Source: Candidatus Aenigmatarchaeota archaeon
Lineage (GTDB): Archaea; Aenigmatarchaeota; Aenigmatarchaeia; QMZP01
Direction of reading: 5' to 3'
NCBI GenBank assembly: GCA_026397335.1
Contig: JAPLVB010000055.1
Span: 1-44,692 of the forward strand
DNA length: 44,692 nucleotides
Below, piece after piece: positions 23,020 to 30,898 of the stretch (position 1 is its first letter; each line of letters opens with the position of its first letter). A model generated the notes under the pieces. That model saw only the letters and a list, made by a program, of their open reading frames with translations, made no database searches and had not been told where the DNA came from. A program made the position numbers and the translations under genes.

Positions 23020-25524
23020 ATGAAAGTCAAAAAAATATTAGCCGGAGGTTTGGTAGCCGCGGCAGCAGGAGCAACAATTGCTTTTGGTGCCTTGGCGCAA
23101 AGCACAAACCTCGGAGCTTACGTACAAGTTGCGGACAGCAGCCTCTCTTCACCCATGATAGTGGTGGGAACCCAGACAGCAAACCTTGCGACAGAATACC
23201 CCAACGACATTCTGGGAGCAGCTGACATAGCAGCAGCAGTAGCAGGATATGCATCAACACCAGTGACAATCGGCGGCGGAACAATAGTTTCTGTGGCAGA
23301 CGGAGTTGACTTGGCATCAACCAACACAAAGATTTTATACGGAGACACGCTGACAAAATCAGGACTCAGGTCAACACTTACAAACACCAACCTACCAACT
23401 CTGCTTGCAAAGGGAACATTCTATGACGGATCAGGAACCTCGTACTCCTACAACCAGTACATAAACTTCGGCGCAGGAACAGTATCCTTCGGAACAAGCG
23501 GAGGAGACCTAACAGACCCGAAGCTCTACCTGGACACAGGAGTGGTTACATCAGCACCCTTGTTCAACATGTCAATCGTCTTCAACAAGGTGCTTAACGC
23601 ATCCAACACCGACGTCAGGGGACAGACAATAGAGTTTTTCGGCAAGACGTACACGATAGGAAGCACAAGCGCATATGAATCAGGCAACCACAAGCTCGTC
23701 CTTTTCGGAGGCGGGGGCAACACCCAGACAGTGTCAGAAGGCGCAGAAGTTGACATGTCAGTGGCAGGAGTGACGCACAAGGTGAAGGTAATCGGCGTCT
23801 CAAGCACAACAATAAGTGTCATATCAATAGACGGCACCTCCAAGGAAGTGTCAGAAGGAAACACCTACACAATAGCAGGCGTGGATGTATACATAGATTC
23901 TGTGTACTACTTCGGCAAGGAAACACAGCTCAGCCAGGTAAAGCTCAGCCTAGGTTCATCCAAGCTCACGCTTGAGCACGGCGCTGCAGTGAAGACAGGG
24001 CAGACAGAGGACACAATAGACGGAACCCTTGTGACACTCACAGGAACAGACAGCCAGGGAATATCAAAGATAGACATTTCCATAACAGCCAAGGATTCAA
24101 GCCATGACTCCATAACAGAAGGATCATCATTCGTTGATCCGGTGTTTGGTGGACTGAAAGTGGCTTTCGGCGGCTTGACCAAGGGAGCAACAGACACAAT
24201 AACAGTGGATAACTCCGGAACAACAGGAGCAAACCTGAAGTTCACGGACTACAGGGGCAACGAGAAGTCAATAATCTGGGCTTACACAGGAACAAGTTCA
24301 TTCAATGCACAGCTCAACGACACCTCAACGAGGGCATACCACGTAATCGAGGGCGAAACAGTAAACAAGAACGATTACGTATTCATTGCGCCTTCGCAGG
24401 AGTCTGAGTTCGGACACATAATGCAGTATACATCAGCAAGCAGCCTAGGAAGCAACGGCGCGTACATAGAGCTGAAGGACGTGTTCTCAGGAGACACTAC
24501 AAGGGTATACCTGACTGGCAGCGTAGGTGGCGGTTCGTACACATCAGCAACATTCTACGTGGACGGACAGTCATACAGCGTGCAGAATGCCTCAGCACTT
24601 ACAAACCAGCAGATGGTGTTCTCATGGGGTACTGCCAACGTCACAGCATTCCCGCTGATAAAGGCAAAGAACGGAGAATACGTGACACTAGTGAAGTCAG
24701 TGGCGCTTGGAAGCACATCAGGAATATGGTACCAGCTTCCAGGAAGCACAGACTACCAGCAGATACTGAACACGACAACTACGAAGACAGCAGGCAGAAT
24801 AACGTACACATTCACTGCCGGCATTTCAGCTGCAACACTTACAGCAATAGGCGGCGTGAACCTGTCAGCGGCACCAGCTGTTCTGATATATGAAGAGAAG
24901 GGCAAGAACACAGCTGGAACAGAGGTCCAGGATGCAGTGATAGTGACTGTGACAAACGGAGGCACAGGCTCTAATGTAGAAATGAAGATTGTGCAGCCGA
25001 CCTTGACATCAGCAGGAAGCTCCGGATTCTTTGCAGAGCAGACTGACCCATCAATAAGCTGGGCATATGACAGTTACGGAGCAAACGTGAAGTACGACAG
25101 TGATTCGCAAGGTATTGTAGTCATCACATACCCTGACGACCAGGCAACAGCAATGGTTGCAGCAGGATCCGACCCGAAGTTCTCAACAGCAGGAACAGGC
25201 GGAACCTACGATGCAGCTGTCAAGATAAAGAACCCGGTCGCGAAGTTTGACAACGAAGTGAGCACCGCATCACTGACAGCAGACCTTATCCTCATCGGAG
25301 GACCATGCGCCAACTCACTTGTCGCAACACTACTCAGCAGCGAGAGCACAACATGCACCAGCGACGCAAACGGCTTCATAACCAAGTACCCGAACGGACT
25401 GATAAAGGAAGTATCAAACGCATTCGGTTCAGGAAAGAAAGCGCTGATAGTTGCCGGAACAAACGGTGCAGGCACAAGGGCACTGGCAGCAAAGGTCATG
25501 CAGGGAACACTGGCATTCAGTTAA
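23020..25524 (+). CDS. S-layer protein
   Basis: The 834-residue secreted surface protein begins with a clear signal peptide (MKVKKILAGG, then an Ala/Gly-rich core, cleavage near GALAQ|ST). The N-terminal domain has VVGTQTANLATEYPNDILGA then DIAAAVAG, the archaeal S-layer N-domain pattern. The C-terminal domain has LILIGGPCANSLVATLL and ends KALIVAGTNGAGTRALAAK, the matching S-layer C-domain pattern. The middle is Thr/Ser/Gly-rich beta structure. A GGAGGG ribosome binding site and strongly biased codon use (AAG, GGA, ACA) point to very high expression. A hairpin terminator follows. Confidence 0.92.
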   Translation: MKVKKILAGGLVAAAAGATIAFGALAQSTNLGAYVQVADSSLSSPMIVVGTQTANLATEYPNDILGAADIAAAVAGYASTPVTIGGGTIVSVADGVDLASTNTKILYGDTLTKSGLRSTLTNTNLPTLLAKGTFYDGSGTSYSYNQYINFGAGTVSFGTSGGDLTDPKLYLDTGVVTSAPLFNMSIVFNKVLNASNTDVRGQTIEFFGKTYTIGSTSAYESGNHKLVLFGGGGNTQTVSEGAEVDMSVAGVTHKVKVIGVSSTTISVISIDGTSKEVSEGNTYTIAGVDVYIDSVYYFGKETQLSQVKLSLGSSKLTLEHGAAVKTGQTEDTIDGTLVTLTGTDSQGISKIDISITAKDSSHDSITEGSSFVDPVFGGLKVAFGGLTKGATDTITVDNSGTTGANLKFTDYRGNEKSIIWAYTGTSSFNAQLNDTSTRAYHVIEGETVNKNDYVFIAPSQESEFGHIMQYTSASSLGSNGAYIELKDVFSGDTTRVYLTGSVGGGSYTSATFYVDGQSYSVQNASALTNQQMVFSWGTANVTAFPLIKAKNGEYVTLVKSVALGSTSGIWYQLPGSTDYQQILNTTTTKTAGRITYTFTAGISAATLTAIGGVNLSAAPAVLIYEEKGKNTAGTEVQDAVIVTVTNGGTGSNVEMKIVQPTLTSAGSSGFFAEQTDPSISWAYDSYGANVKYDSDSQGIVVITYPDDQATAMVAAGSDPKFSTAGTGGTYDAAVKIKNPVAKFDNEVSTASLTADLILIGGPCANSLVATLLSSESTTCTSDANGFITKYPNGLIKEVSNAFGSGKKALIVAGTNGAGTRALAAKVMQGTLAFS

Positions 25525-25550
25525 ATTAAAATTCAATTCGGTTAAAAGCT

Positions 25551-25592
25551 AAGGGTCCGGCTTCGGTCGGCCCTTTCCTTTCTTATTTTTTA
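25551..25592 (+). terminator. Hairpin and T-rich terminator after S-layer gene
   Basis: AAGGG-T-CCG (25551-25559) can pair with CGG-CCCTT (25568-25575) around GCTTCGGT, and is followed by a pyrimidine-rich run ending in TTATTTTTT. Position 26 nt after the S-layer stop fits a terminator. Confidence 0.6.
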
Positions 25593-25616
25593 CCTAATCC
25601 CTTCCACTTCTGGAAA

Positions 25617-25671
25617 GAAGGCGTCAGCAGACCGAAGGTGGCGCGGCCCCCTTCCAGCCAAAGACGCCTTC
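25617..25671 (+). repeat. Two-level nested palindromic element, near-identical to 31839-31895
   Basis: Outer stem GAAGGCGTC (25617-25625) with GACGCCTTC (25663-25671). Inner stem GAAGGTGGC (25634-25642) with GCCCCCTTC (25646-25654), with one T-C mismatch that is also present in the 31839 copy. Left flank CTGGAAA and right flank AGTCTCAAATC are the family termini. It lies between the S-layer terminator and the end of nurA. Confidence 0.85.
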
Positions 25672-25688
25672 AGTCTCAAATCAGCTGT

Positions 25689-26756
25689 CTAGAATGGGCG
25701 TGTTTCTCTCCGCAATTGCATTATGCTTGGAAGGTTCCCCGCAAAAGCAAGAATCTGGAAATAGAAGTTCTCCATCTCATTATCCGAGAGCTTGGCAACA
25801 TTGTCAGCTTCTATTATGGGCGCGGGAAGCCCGTAGCTCGAGTGCTGGCCCGATATAGCAAGCAGGATAGAAGCTATCTGGTCCTCAGTGTTCTCCCTGT
25901 CCTTCATATAATCCACCCTTATGGGCCGGTCAAGCTCCGCGGTCTTGAGATAGAGGGAGTTAAGCCTCATGCTGTACTTCTCATCAAAATCCCTGAGAAT
26001 GGGATGCTCCTTGGGATCTTCACAATATCCAAAAGGCATTGTCCTTTCCCCTTTCTGCAGCGCCCAGAAAAGCAGGTTGGTATCACGTGTCCTGCCCAAA
26101 AGCTCATTCACGAGCTCCTGAGAGTCACCCGCAAAAGCGGATATCTGGCTTTTTGCAATATCGCAGAACCGAACAGCCCTGGAATCCTCTATTATCCCCG
26201 CAAGCATTGTGCCTGCAGAAATGCATGACTCGTAAAGACAGTTATATTCTGAAAGCATGCTCCTGTATGCCTGGTATGCAGGGGAGAGCCTTGCTGGCTT
26301 GTCCGCATGGTGCGGAACAATCGAGCCATCCATGAGCAGCACATCTGGACGGAACTTCTCAATGCAGCTTATTGCGGTTCTCACTTCCGAGCTCTCCCTC
26401 ACAATGGAGGTGTAATAGTTCCAGTCAATATCGCTCATCACGTCAGTAACCTCAGCCTGGATTGGAGGGATTTTCGAAGGGTAGTAAGTCACTTCCTTTA
26501 TCCTGCTGTTCTGGTAATGGAAGCATGCCCCGACAGACCTTACAAGCACGCAGTCCATGCCGTGCAGAGACTTTTTTGCCATCCCCCCATCAACCCCCAC
26601 CACCTTCAGGTCTTTGAGTCCGCTCTGCTCCATGCTGTGGAACAGCCCGAGTTTGGGCGATGCCTCCCGCAGCAGCGCGGCCACACCTCTTCTTCGACTC
26701 TCAGTCTCCGCAATCTTCTTTGCAATCTCCCTTATCCTGGGTATTAATTTTTCCAT
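25689..26756 (-). CDS. nurA: NurA-domain nuclease
   Basis: NurA is a 5'-3' nuclease that works with HerA and Mre11-Rad50 in DNA end resection. The 355-residue protein has the first catalytic Asp in VVGVDGGMAKKS (Asp56), the second in LLMDGSIVPH (Asp143), a middle acidic region (KFRPDVLL) and a C-terminal GLPAPIIEADNVAKL segment typical of the fold. A TATA-like TATAAACTTTTG lies about 25 nt before ATG 26756, giving a leaderless start. In many archaea nurA and herA are adjacent; here they are about 7 kb apart. Confidence 0.88.
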   Translation of the reverse strand: MEKLIPRIREIAKKIAETESRRRGVAALLREASPKLGLFHSMEQSGLKDLKVVGVDGGMAKKSLHGMDCVLVRSVGACFHYQNSRIKEVTYYPSKIPPIQAEVTDVMSDIDWNYYTSIVRESSEVRTAISCIEKFRPDVLLMDGSIVPHHADKPARLSPAYQAYRSMLSEYNCLYESCISAGTMLAGIIEDSRAVRFCDIAKSQISAFAGDSQELVNELLGRTRDTNLLFWALQKGERTMPFGYCEDPKEHPILRDFDEKYSMRLNSLYLKTAELDRPIRVDYMKDRENTEDQIASILLAISGQHSSYGLPAPIIEADNVAKLSDNEMENFYFQILAFAGNLPSIMQLRRETRPF

Positions 26757-26856
26757 GCTTATCTATTGTTTCAAAAGTTTATATTGAACAGCCTACTAAC
26801 TTGGGTTTTGGAAAAGCTATAATTGTTCCAAGCAATAGCATGCGCCTCTTATTTTC

Positions 26857-26970
26857 TCCATGAAACAATTCAAAGTGTTGCGCTTCAGCGCGACAGATGC
26901 AGCACACATCTCGCAGCAAAGCTGCAAGACTTTTAAGCTCACGGGAGAAATAATTATCCATGAAACAATT
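26857..26970. repeat. 14-bp direct repeat flanking a hairpin cluster
   Basis: TCCATGAAACAATT occurs at 26857-26870 and again exactly 100 bp later at 26957-26970, the second copy containing the start codon of the membrane regulator. The 86 bp between them hold three small hairpins. The layout resembles a target-site duplication around an insertion, or a local tandem duplication of the gene start. Confidence 0.7.
26880..26925. repeat. Cluster of three short hairpins
   Basis: GCGCT-TC-AGCGC (26880-26891), AGATG with CATCT (26895-26911) and GCAGC-AAA-GCTGC (26913-26925) follow each other directly. A TATA-like CTTTTAAGC for the next gene comes right after. Stem sequences do not match the main palindromic family, though the AAA loop does. 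Confidence 0.65.
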
Positions 26971-28027
26971 ATTGGAACGAAGGTCCAAAATAAGTTCCAG
27001 CGATTTTTGGTCCAGAAACATTTTTTTACTCTCAGCTTTCTTGCTCATAATAACATTTTCAATTGTTTCAGTTCCGGCCAAAGCATTAGAACTTGAGTAT
27101 TACGGGATAGAAAGCAGCATAAATGATGATATGACTGTCAAGACTGTCCTCACCATAAAATTCAGAGAGCCTGTGAACAACTCCGAGTTTATGCTCGGTT
27201 ACAAGGCGTTCAACCTGACTTCAACATCCAGCTTCGATTCAGCCAAATGCACGCTCACGGATGAGGCCAATGGAAGCAGAACAGCATGCACCTTCAGCGG
27301 AATGACAGACAGCAAAAATCTCCTCACCCTGACTTTCTACACGAAAGACGGCATAAGCGCATTCCAGGGCAAGTACAATTTCTCCGTCAACTATGGTATA
27401 TCAGCCCCCATAAATGAGGCCTTCATTCTCATAAAAATCCCCAGAAGCAGCTCCCTTTCCGAGGAGCCGGCCAACCAGTCCTACCTTCCAAGTGACGGGA
27501 AGATTCTCTCGGACGGAAAGTATATAATGGTCTACTGGCAGAGGGAGAACCTGACAGCCACAGATGACATGAGATTCTCAGTCTCTTATGCAATACCATC
27601 TGCGGGCGCAGGCTTCAGCAACCTTTTCGTGGTTTCAATTGCCGGAATAGTCATAATCTCCATGATAGCTGTTGCCATATATGTCAGGAGGGGGGACAGC
27701 CTCGGAAAAACAACAGCCGAGGTCGTGGCATCCGTTCTTAATACGGATGAGAAAAAAGTAGTGGACATACTTGCCAGGCATGGCGGGAGATCAGGACAGA
27801 AGATAATAGTTAGGGAATCAGACTTCTCCAAGGCCAAAGTCTCGAGGCTGGTCAAGAACCTCAAGGAGCGCGGCATTGTTGACATAGAGCCCATCTCAGG
27901 GCGCGAGAACCGCATAATACTCAAATTCGAGAAGAAGCCCGAATCCGACCAGAAGCCTGACCAGAAGCCTGAAAGGCTTGTGGACCCTGTCATAGAAACC
28001 CAAGCAGATGTAGAAGAGGAGATTTAA
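26960..28027 (+). CDS. Membrane-anchored winged-helix regulator
   Basis: The 355-residue protein has an N-terminal hydrophobic segment (about residues 22-42, possibly a signal peptide ending PAKALEL), an extracytoplasmic beta-rich domain of ~170 residues with two cysteines, a second hydrophobic segment (LFVVSIAGIVIISMIAVAIYV, about 222-242), and a cytoplasmic winged-helix domain (EKKVVDILARHGG, ESDFSKAKVSRLVKNLKERG, then GRENRIILKF). A Gln/Lys/Pro-rich acidic tail follows. This topology is known in archaeal one-component sensors that bind DNA at the membrane; the signal is unknown. ATG 26960 is supported by a TATA-like CTTTTAAGC 26 nt upstream. Confidence 0.82.
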   Translation: MKQLLERRSKISSSDFWSRNIFLLSAFLLIITFSIVSVPAKALELEYYGIESSINDDMTVKTVLTIKFREPVNNSEFMLGYKAFNLTSTSSFDSAKCTLTDEANGSRTACTFSGMTDSKNLLTLTFYTKDGISAFQGKYNFSVNYGISAPINEAFILIKIPRSSSLSEEPANQSYLPSDGKILSDGKYIMVYWQRENLTATDDMRFSVSYAIPSAGAGFSNLFVVSIAGIVIISMIAVAIYVRRGDSLGKTTAEVVASVLNTDEKKVVDILARHGGRSGQKIIVRESDFSKAKVSRLVKNLKERGIVDIEPISGRENRIILKFEKKPESDQKPDQKPERLVDPVIETQADVEEEI

Positions 28028-28031
28028 GAAA

Positions 28032-28128
28032 GAAGGCGGAATATTGGAATGAAGGTGTCAAGAGACACCTTCTAACTCAAATCCGCCTTCAATCTAACTA
28101 TGAGAATGAAGGTGGCTATACAACCTTC
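28032..28128 (+). repeat. Two-level nested palindromic element plus degenerate copy
   Basis: Outer stem GAAGGCGGA (28032-28040) with TCCGCCTTC (28082-28090). Inner stem GAAGGTGTC (28051-28059) with GACACCTTC (28064-28072), loop AAGA. Spacers ATATTGGAAT and TAACTCAAA are textbook for this family. A degenerate hairpin GAAGG (28108-28112) with CCTTC (28124-28128) follows. Confidence 0.85.
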
Positions 28129-28144
28129 CATCAAATTAGAGAAA

Positions 28145-28165
28145 GAAGTAGGCACTGCCTACTTC
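28145..28165 (+). repeat. Palindromic element directly ahead of rnp4
   Basis: GAAGTAGGC (28145-28153) pairs with GCCTACTTC (28157-28165), loop ACT. CAACGGTGGTGAT and ATG 28179 follow, so the hairpin abuts the ribosome binding site. Confidence 0.8.
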
Positions 28166-28178
28166 CAACGGTGGTGAT

Positions 28179-28685
28179 ATGACTCATTCTAAGCCAAAAA
28201 GAAAGCACTCAGCCAAGCCCAAATGGCAGCAGAATATAGGGAGAGAGAGAATAGAGAGGCTTTTCTCCCTGGCTGAAAAAGAGTTCGCGAAAAATCCCTC
28301 TAGGTCCCACCGCTATGTCTCTCTCGCCCGGAAAATCGCCATGCGCTATAACATCCGGCTGCCTCCCGGACTCAAGCGGTTCTACTGTAAAAAATGTTAT
28401 AAGTACCTCAGGCCAAGTATTAATTGCAGGGTAAGGACCAGCGCGAGGCAGAGGGCCGTGATAATCACCTGCCTGGAATGCGGCCATGTGATGCGCCACC
28501 CCTACCGGAAAGAAAAATCGCGAAGGAAGGCGGAACAGCAGAAAGAAGGTGGAACTGAAGAGAGAAGGTGTCAAGAGACACCTTCAGGCAATAAGCCACC
28601 TTCAATCTCAAATCGAGAGAAGTCGGCAAAGCCAGCTTCCCCGCAAAGTCATAAAGTGCGGTTTGTTGCAAGGCGAAGTGAATGA
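28179..28685 (+). CDS. rnp4: RNase P protein component 4 (Rpp21/Rpr2)
   Basis: Archaeal RNase P subunit that pairs with Rnp1 (Rpp29) on the specificity domain and helps process tRNA 5' ends. The core has the two-helix N-terminus (RIERLFSLAEKEFAKNPSRS then RYVSLARKIAMRYNIRLP) and the zinc ribbon CKKC...CLEC (FYCKKCYKYLRP, ITCLECGHVMRHPYR). The family usually ends soon after the second CxxC. Here a tail of ~45 extra residues (from about 116) is encoded by palindromic elements (28526-28639), including EKSAKPAS. GGTGGTGAT precedes ATG 28179. The stop overlaps the next gene (ATGA). Confidence 0.9.
   Translation: MTHSKPKRKHSAKPKWQQNIGRERIERLFSLAEKEFAKNPSRSHRYVSLARKIAMRYNIRLPPGLKRFYCKKCYKYLRPSINCRVRTSARQRAVIITCLECGHVMRHPYRKEKSRRKAEQQKEGGTEERRCQETPSGNKPPSISNREKSAKPASPQSHKVRFVARRSE
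28526..28639 (+). repeat. Palindromic elements forming the 3' coding part of rnp4
   Basis: GAAGGTGG (28545-28552) pairs with CCACCTTC (28596-28603) around the inner stem GAAGGTGTC (28564-28572) with GACACCTTC (28577-28585). An unpaired half GAAGGCGGA lies at 28526-28534. A third hairpin GAAGTCGGC (28619-28627) with GCCAGCTTC (28631-28639) carries one mismatch and one wobble. AATCTCAAATCGAGA, the family right end, joins them. All are read in frame as protein. Confidence 0.85.
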
Positions 28686-28948
28686 GAATCCTGATAATAC
28701 TTGGAATGCTCATAGTGTTCATCTCAGCTTTTTTCATCCTTTTCATTTTCGACACCATTGTCAAGGAGCAGGTAAAATGCATGGCAGGGTTAGAGTCAAG
28801 TTCATGCGACCTGAGGGAAGCGGGCAAAACCCTGATTGCAGGCCTTACGCTTATTGCAATGTTCCTGATAATAGACGGCGGAGTCCTGTACATGATAATA
28901 AAGAGCATAACAGAAAGCGGCTCCAGCTATATTGCGTACAGCGTCTAG
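28682..28948 (+). CDS. Small membrane protein, 88 aa, two TM segments
   Basis: Two hydrophobic helices (about residues 4-25 and 49-73) flank a loop with two cysteines (VKCMAGLESSSCDLRE). The start overlaps the rnp4 stop by ATGA, so it is translated from the same mRNA. No family recognised. Confidence 0.7.
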   Translation: MRILIILGMLIVFISAFFILFIFDTIVKEQVKCMAGLESSSCDLREAGKTLIAGLTLIAMFLIIDGGVLYMIIKSITESGSSYIAYSV

Positions 28949-28982
28949 ACAGCCTAACCAGAAAAAGATTTCTATAAATGCT

Positions 28983-29546
28983 TTATACCTCGAGCATAAG
29001 ATAGTCAGGATTCAGTACAGGCTTGCCTTGAGAATCGCAACTGTCTCTTATCTCATGCCCCGGACTTTTCAGGGCTGCTCTGCCATCCAAAAAAACTGTT
29101 ATGTTTCCCCTTTCCTCGCTCAGCACATACGATTTCAGGCCTTTTGTTGACGCGTATGCCGCGGCCAGATGCCTGGCACCGCCTTCTATATCTTCCCCTG
29201 TCCTGATAACGCCTTCAATATATCGCTTTATTGCCGTAAGATATCCGTTGTCAAAGTTTGCGGCGCCATCCGTATGGGAGAGCATGTCATAAAGCTCCCC
29301 TACAGAGCCATCATACCTCTCGTCAAAAATCAGCTGTCTTTCCCTGTTTTTTTCAAAGAATCCCTTGAGCAGCTTCCCGAAAGGCGAGCCGTTCTTCTTC
29401 ACCTCGGTTGATATGTCCATTATAGTCTGAATCGGTCCTGATGTAACTAAAAGCCCGGCCGGACTCCTTTTCCAGCTCCTGTAATCCTCCATGGACTCAT
29501 AAATCTGCCTATCCTTCCCTTCCAGAGCTGTCTTATAATCTTTCAT
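28983..29546 (-). CDS. Hypothetical protein, 187 aa, third gene of regulator operon
   Basis: Soluble protein of unknown family. Helical N-terminal half (KDYKTALEGKDRQIYESMEDYRSW, in which DY/SY spacing recalls the gene before it) and a C-terminal part ending with strand-like segments (KSYVLSEERGNITVFLDGRAAL). GAGGTAAA before ATG 29546 is a good ribosome binding site. Follows the 68-aa gene with a 7-nt gap and so belongs to the same unit as the winged-helix regulator. Confidence 0.7.
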   Translation of the reverse strand: MKDYKTALEGKDRQIYESMEDYRSWKRSPAGLLVTSGPIQTIMDISTEVKKNGSPFGKLLKGFFEKNRERQLIFDERYDGSVGELYDMLSHTDGAANFDNGYLTAIKRYIEGVIRTGEDIEGGARHLAAAYASTKGLKSYVLSEERGNITVFLDGRAALKSPGHEIRDSCDSQGKPVLNPDYLMLEV

Positions 29547-29553
29547 TTTACCT

Positions 29554-29760
29554 CTACCGGTAATTTGCAGCCGCCCTGAAAATGGCCGGTTTTAACCTGT
29601 CGGTTTCCGCAATCACACTTTTGTAATCCTTCAGATATTTCGGGTTGCCTCTGTATTCCCCGCCAACCGTGAAGGCTTCTATGTATAATTTCAATGCCTC
29701 CATCAGCTCCGTTTCTCCCATTCTCTCATCTGCCATTCTTCCTGTTTTGCAGTCTCTCAT
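29554..29760 (-). CDS. Hypothetical protein, 68 aa, second gene of regulator operon
   Basis: A short helical protein (ELMEALKLYIEAFTVGG, KYLKDYKSVIAETDRLKPAIF). The segment KYLKDYKSVIAE resembles KDYKTALEG of the following gene, hinting that the two derive from related modules. GGGAG precedes ATG 29760. The gap to the regulator stop is 9 nt. No family recognised. Confidence 0.65.
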   Translation of the reverse strand: MRDCKTGRMADERMGETELMEALKLYIEAFTVGGEYRGNPKYLKDYKSVIAETDRLKPAIFRAAANYR

Positions 29761-29769
29761 ACTCTCCCA

Positions 29770-30108
29770 TCATCCGTATAAGCTCCCTTTCGTTTTCTTG
29801 TTCATCTCGTGGAACTCGTTCAATTTCCTGACCAGAATGTCGTAGATGCTTTCCTCGGGATTTCCATGGTAGACATATTTGATATGGCTGCCAACAACCA
29901 GCTCCCTGTAAATGAACTTTTTGCTTACCAGATTGTCAAGATGCGTCCTTAGCATCCTTTCGGAAAGCCTTGTTGCTTTCACTAGCTGCCTGATACTCAT
30001 GGGCTTTTTTGCAAGAATTTTGTATATCTCTATCTCTCTCAGCCCAACCTGCATCCACTTGAGCGTGCCTATAAATCCCGTATCTGAGGAATTCATTCGG
30101 CCTTTCAT
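29770..30108 (-). CDS. Winged-helix transcriptional regulator
   Basis: A TrmB/MarR-like winged helix: VGLREIEIYKILAKKPMSI, then RQLVKATRLSERMLRTHLDN as helix-turn-helix, and FIYRELVVGSHIKYVYHG as the wing. A helical end follows (IYDILVRKLNEFHEM). ATG 30108 is preferred over an upstream TTG because CTTTATAAA lies about 25-28 nt before it. It heads a three-gene unit with two unknown proteins, which it may control. Confidence 0.82.
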   Translation of the reverse strand: MKGRMNSSDTGFIGTLKWMQVGLREIEIYKILAKKPMSIRQLVKATRLSERMLRTHLDNLVSKKFIYRELVVGSHIKYVYHGNPEESIYDILVRKLNEFHEMNKKTKGSLYG

Positions 30109-30301
30109 GCTTATTATATGGCTGTAAAGATTTATAAAGCTATGCAATTTTTTTGCATATGTATGAAATTCAAACAATCCCTTTCACAATAACACAATCC
30201 AGTTCGGCAATCATGCATCCGCCAAGCGGAGAAAGCTAAGGTAAACATTTATATATCTACTTGCAGAGATATTACAGTAAAATCAGTCAAAGGCGAAAGT
30301 T

Positions 30302-30718
30302 ATGGTTTCAATCAAGGATGTGGACACCCAGCAGCTGGTAATGAAGGCAGCTGCAGAGCTCGAGAAGATGCCTGAGTTCAAGCCTCCTGAATGGTCAGTT
30401 TTCGTGAAAACAGGGGTTCACAAGCAGAGGCCTCCCAGCCAGGCAAACTGGTGGTGGATAAGGTCAGCCTCAATCCTCAGGAAAGTCTATCTTAATCAGC
30501 GGCTCGGCGTCTCAAAACTGAGAAAGACTTATGGAGGCCGAAAGAACCGCGGCCACAAGCCCGAGCACAAAAAAAAGGCCTCCGGCGCCATAATCAGGAA
30601 AATCCTGCAGCAGCATGAGAAAGCAGGTTTTGTGAAGACAGAGAAGGGCAAGGGCCGCACAATAACCCCCCAGGGCCAGAAGTTCCTTGACGGGATTGCA
30701 AAATCGGTAAAGAAATAA
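30302..30718 (+). CDS. rps19e: Small-subunit ribosomal protein S19e
   Basis: Archaeal/eukaryotic S19e needed for late 40S/30S head maturation. The 138-residue sequence has the diagnostic VKTGVHKQRPPSQANWWWIR, SILRKVYLN, GVSKLRKTYGGRKNRG and the C-terminal winged helix IRKILQQHEKAGFV...TITPQGQKFLD. A TATA-like TTTATATATC is at about 30246-30258, and AAAGGCGAAAG precedes ATG 30302. In many archaea S19e leads directly to PDCD5, L39e and L31e; here a kinase gene and ahcY are interposed. Confidence 0.96.
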   Translation: MVSIKDVDTQQLVMKAAAELEKMPEFKPPEWSVFVKTGVHKQRPPSQANWWWIRSASILRKVYLNQRLGVSKLRKTYGGRKNRGHKPEHKKKASGAIIRKILQQHEKAGFVKTEKGKGRTITPQGQKFLDGIAKSVKK

Positions 30719-30761
30719 TATATAATATAAATCTCCTTATTCTAATGTGATTCCATGCCAG

Positions 30762-30849
30762 TACGGCTTTTCGAGGCGATTTGCGATAGACGGCTTGGAC
30801 AAATTGGATAAAGCCGTCGTTCCAGAATCGGCTTCATCCAAAAGCCGTA
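30762..30849 (-). repeat. Palindromic element variant, nested, reverse orientation
   Basis: Outermost stem TACGGCTTTT (30762-30771) with AAAAGCCGTA (30840-30849). Inner stem GACGGCTT (30789-30796) with AAGCCGTC (30811-30818). A middle CGATT/AATCG pairing lies between. The spacer TTCCAGAATCG is the reverse complement of the family's left end. It sits between S19e and the kinase gene. Confidence 0.7.
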
Positions 30850-30898
30850 GAGTAAAACCCTGTTAAATATTATATTTCACTAATTCAATGTGATAATC

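Noticed and set aside
25638..26228. Plus-strand frame opposite nurA beginning in the repeat element
   Set aside because: Antisense to a clear NurA domain, begins inside a palindrome and has no recognisable features.
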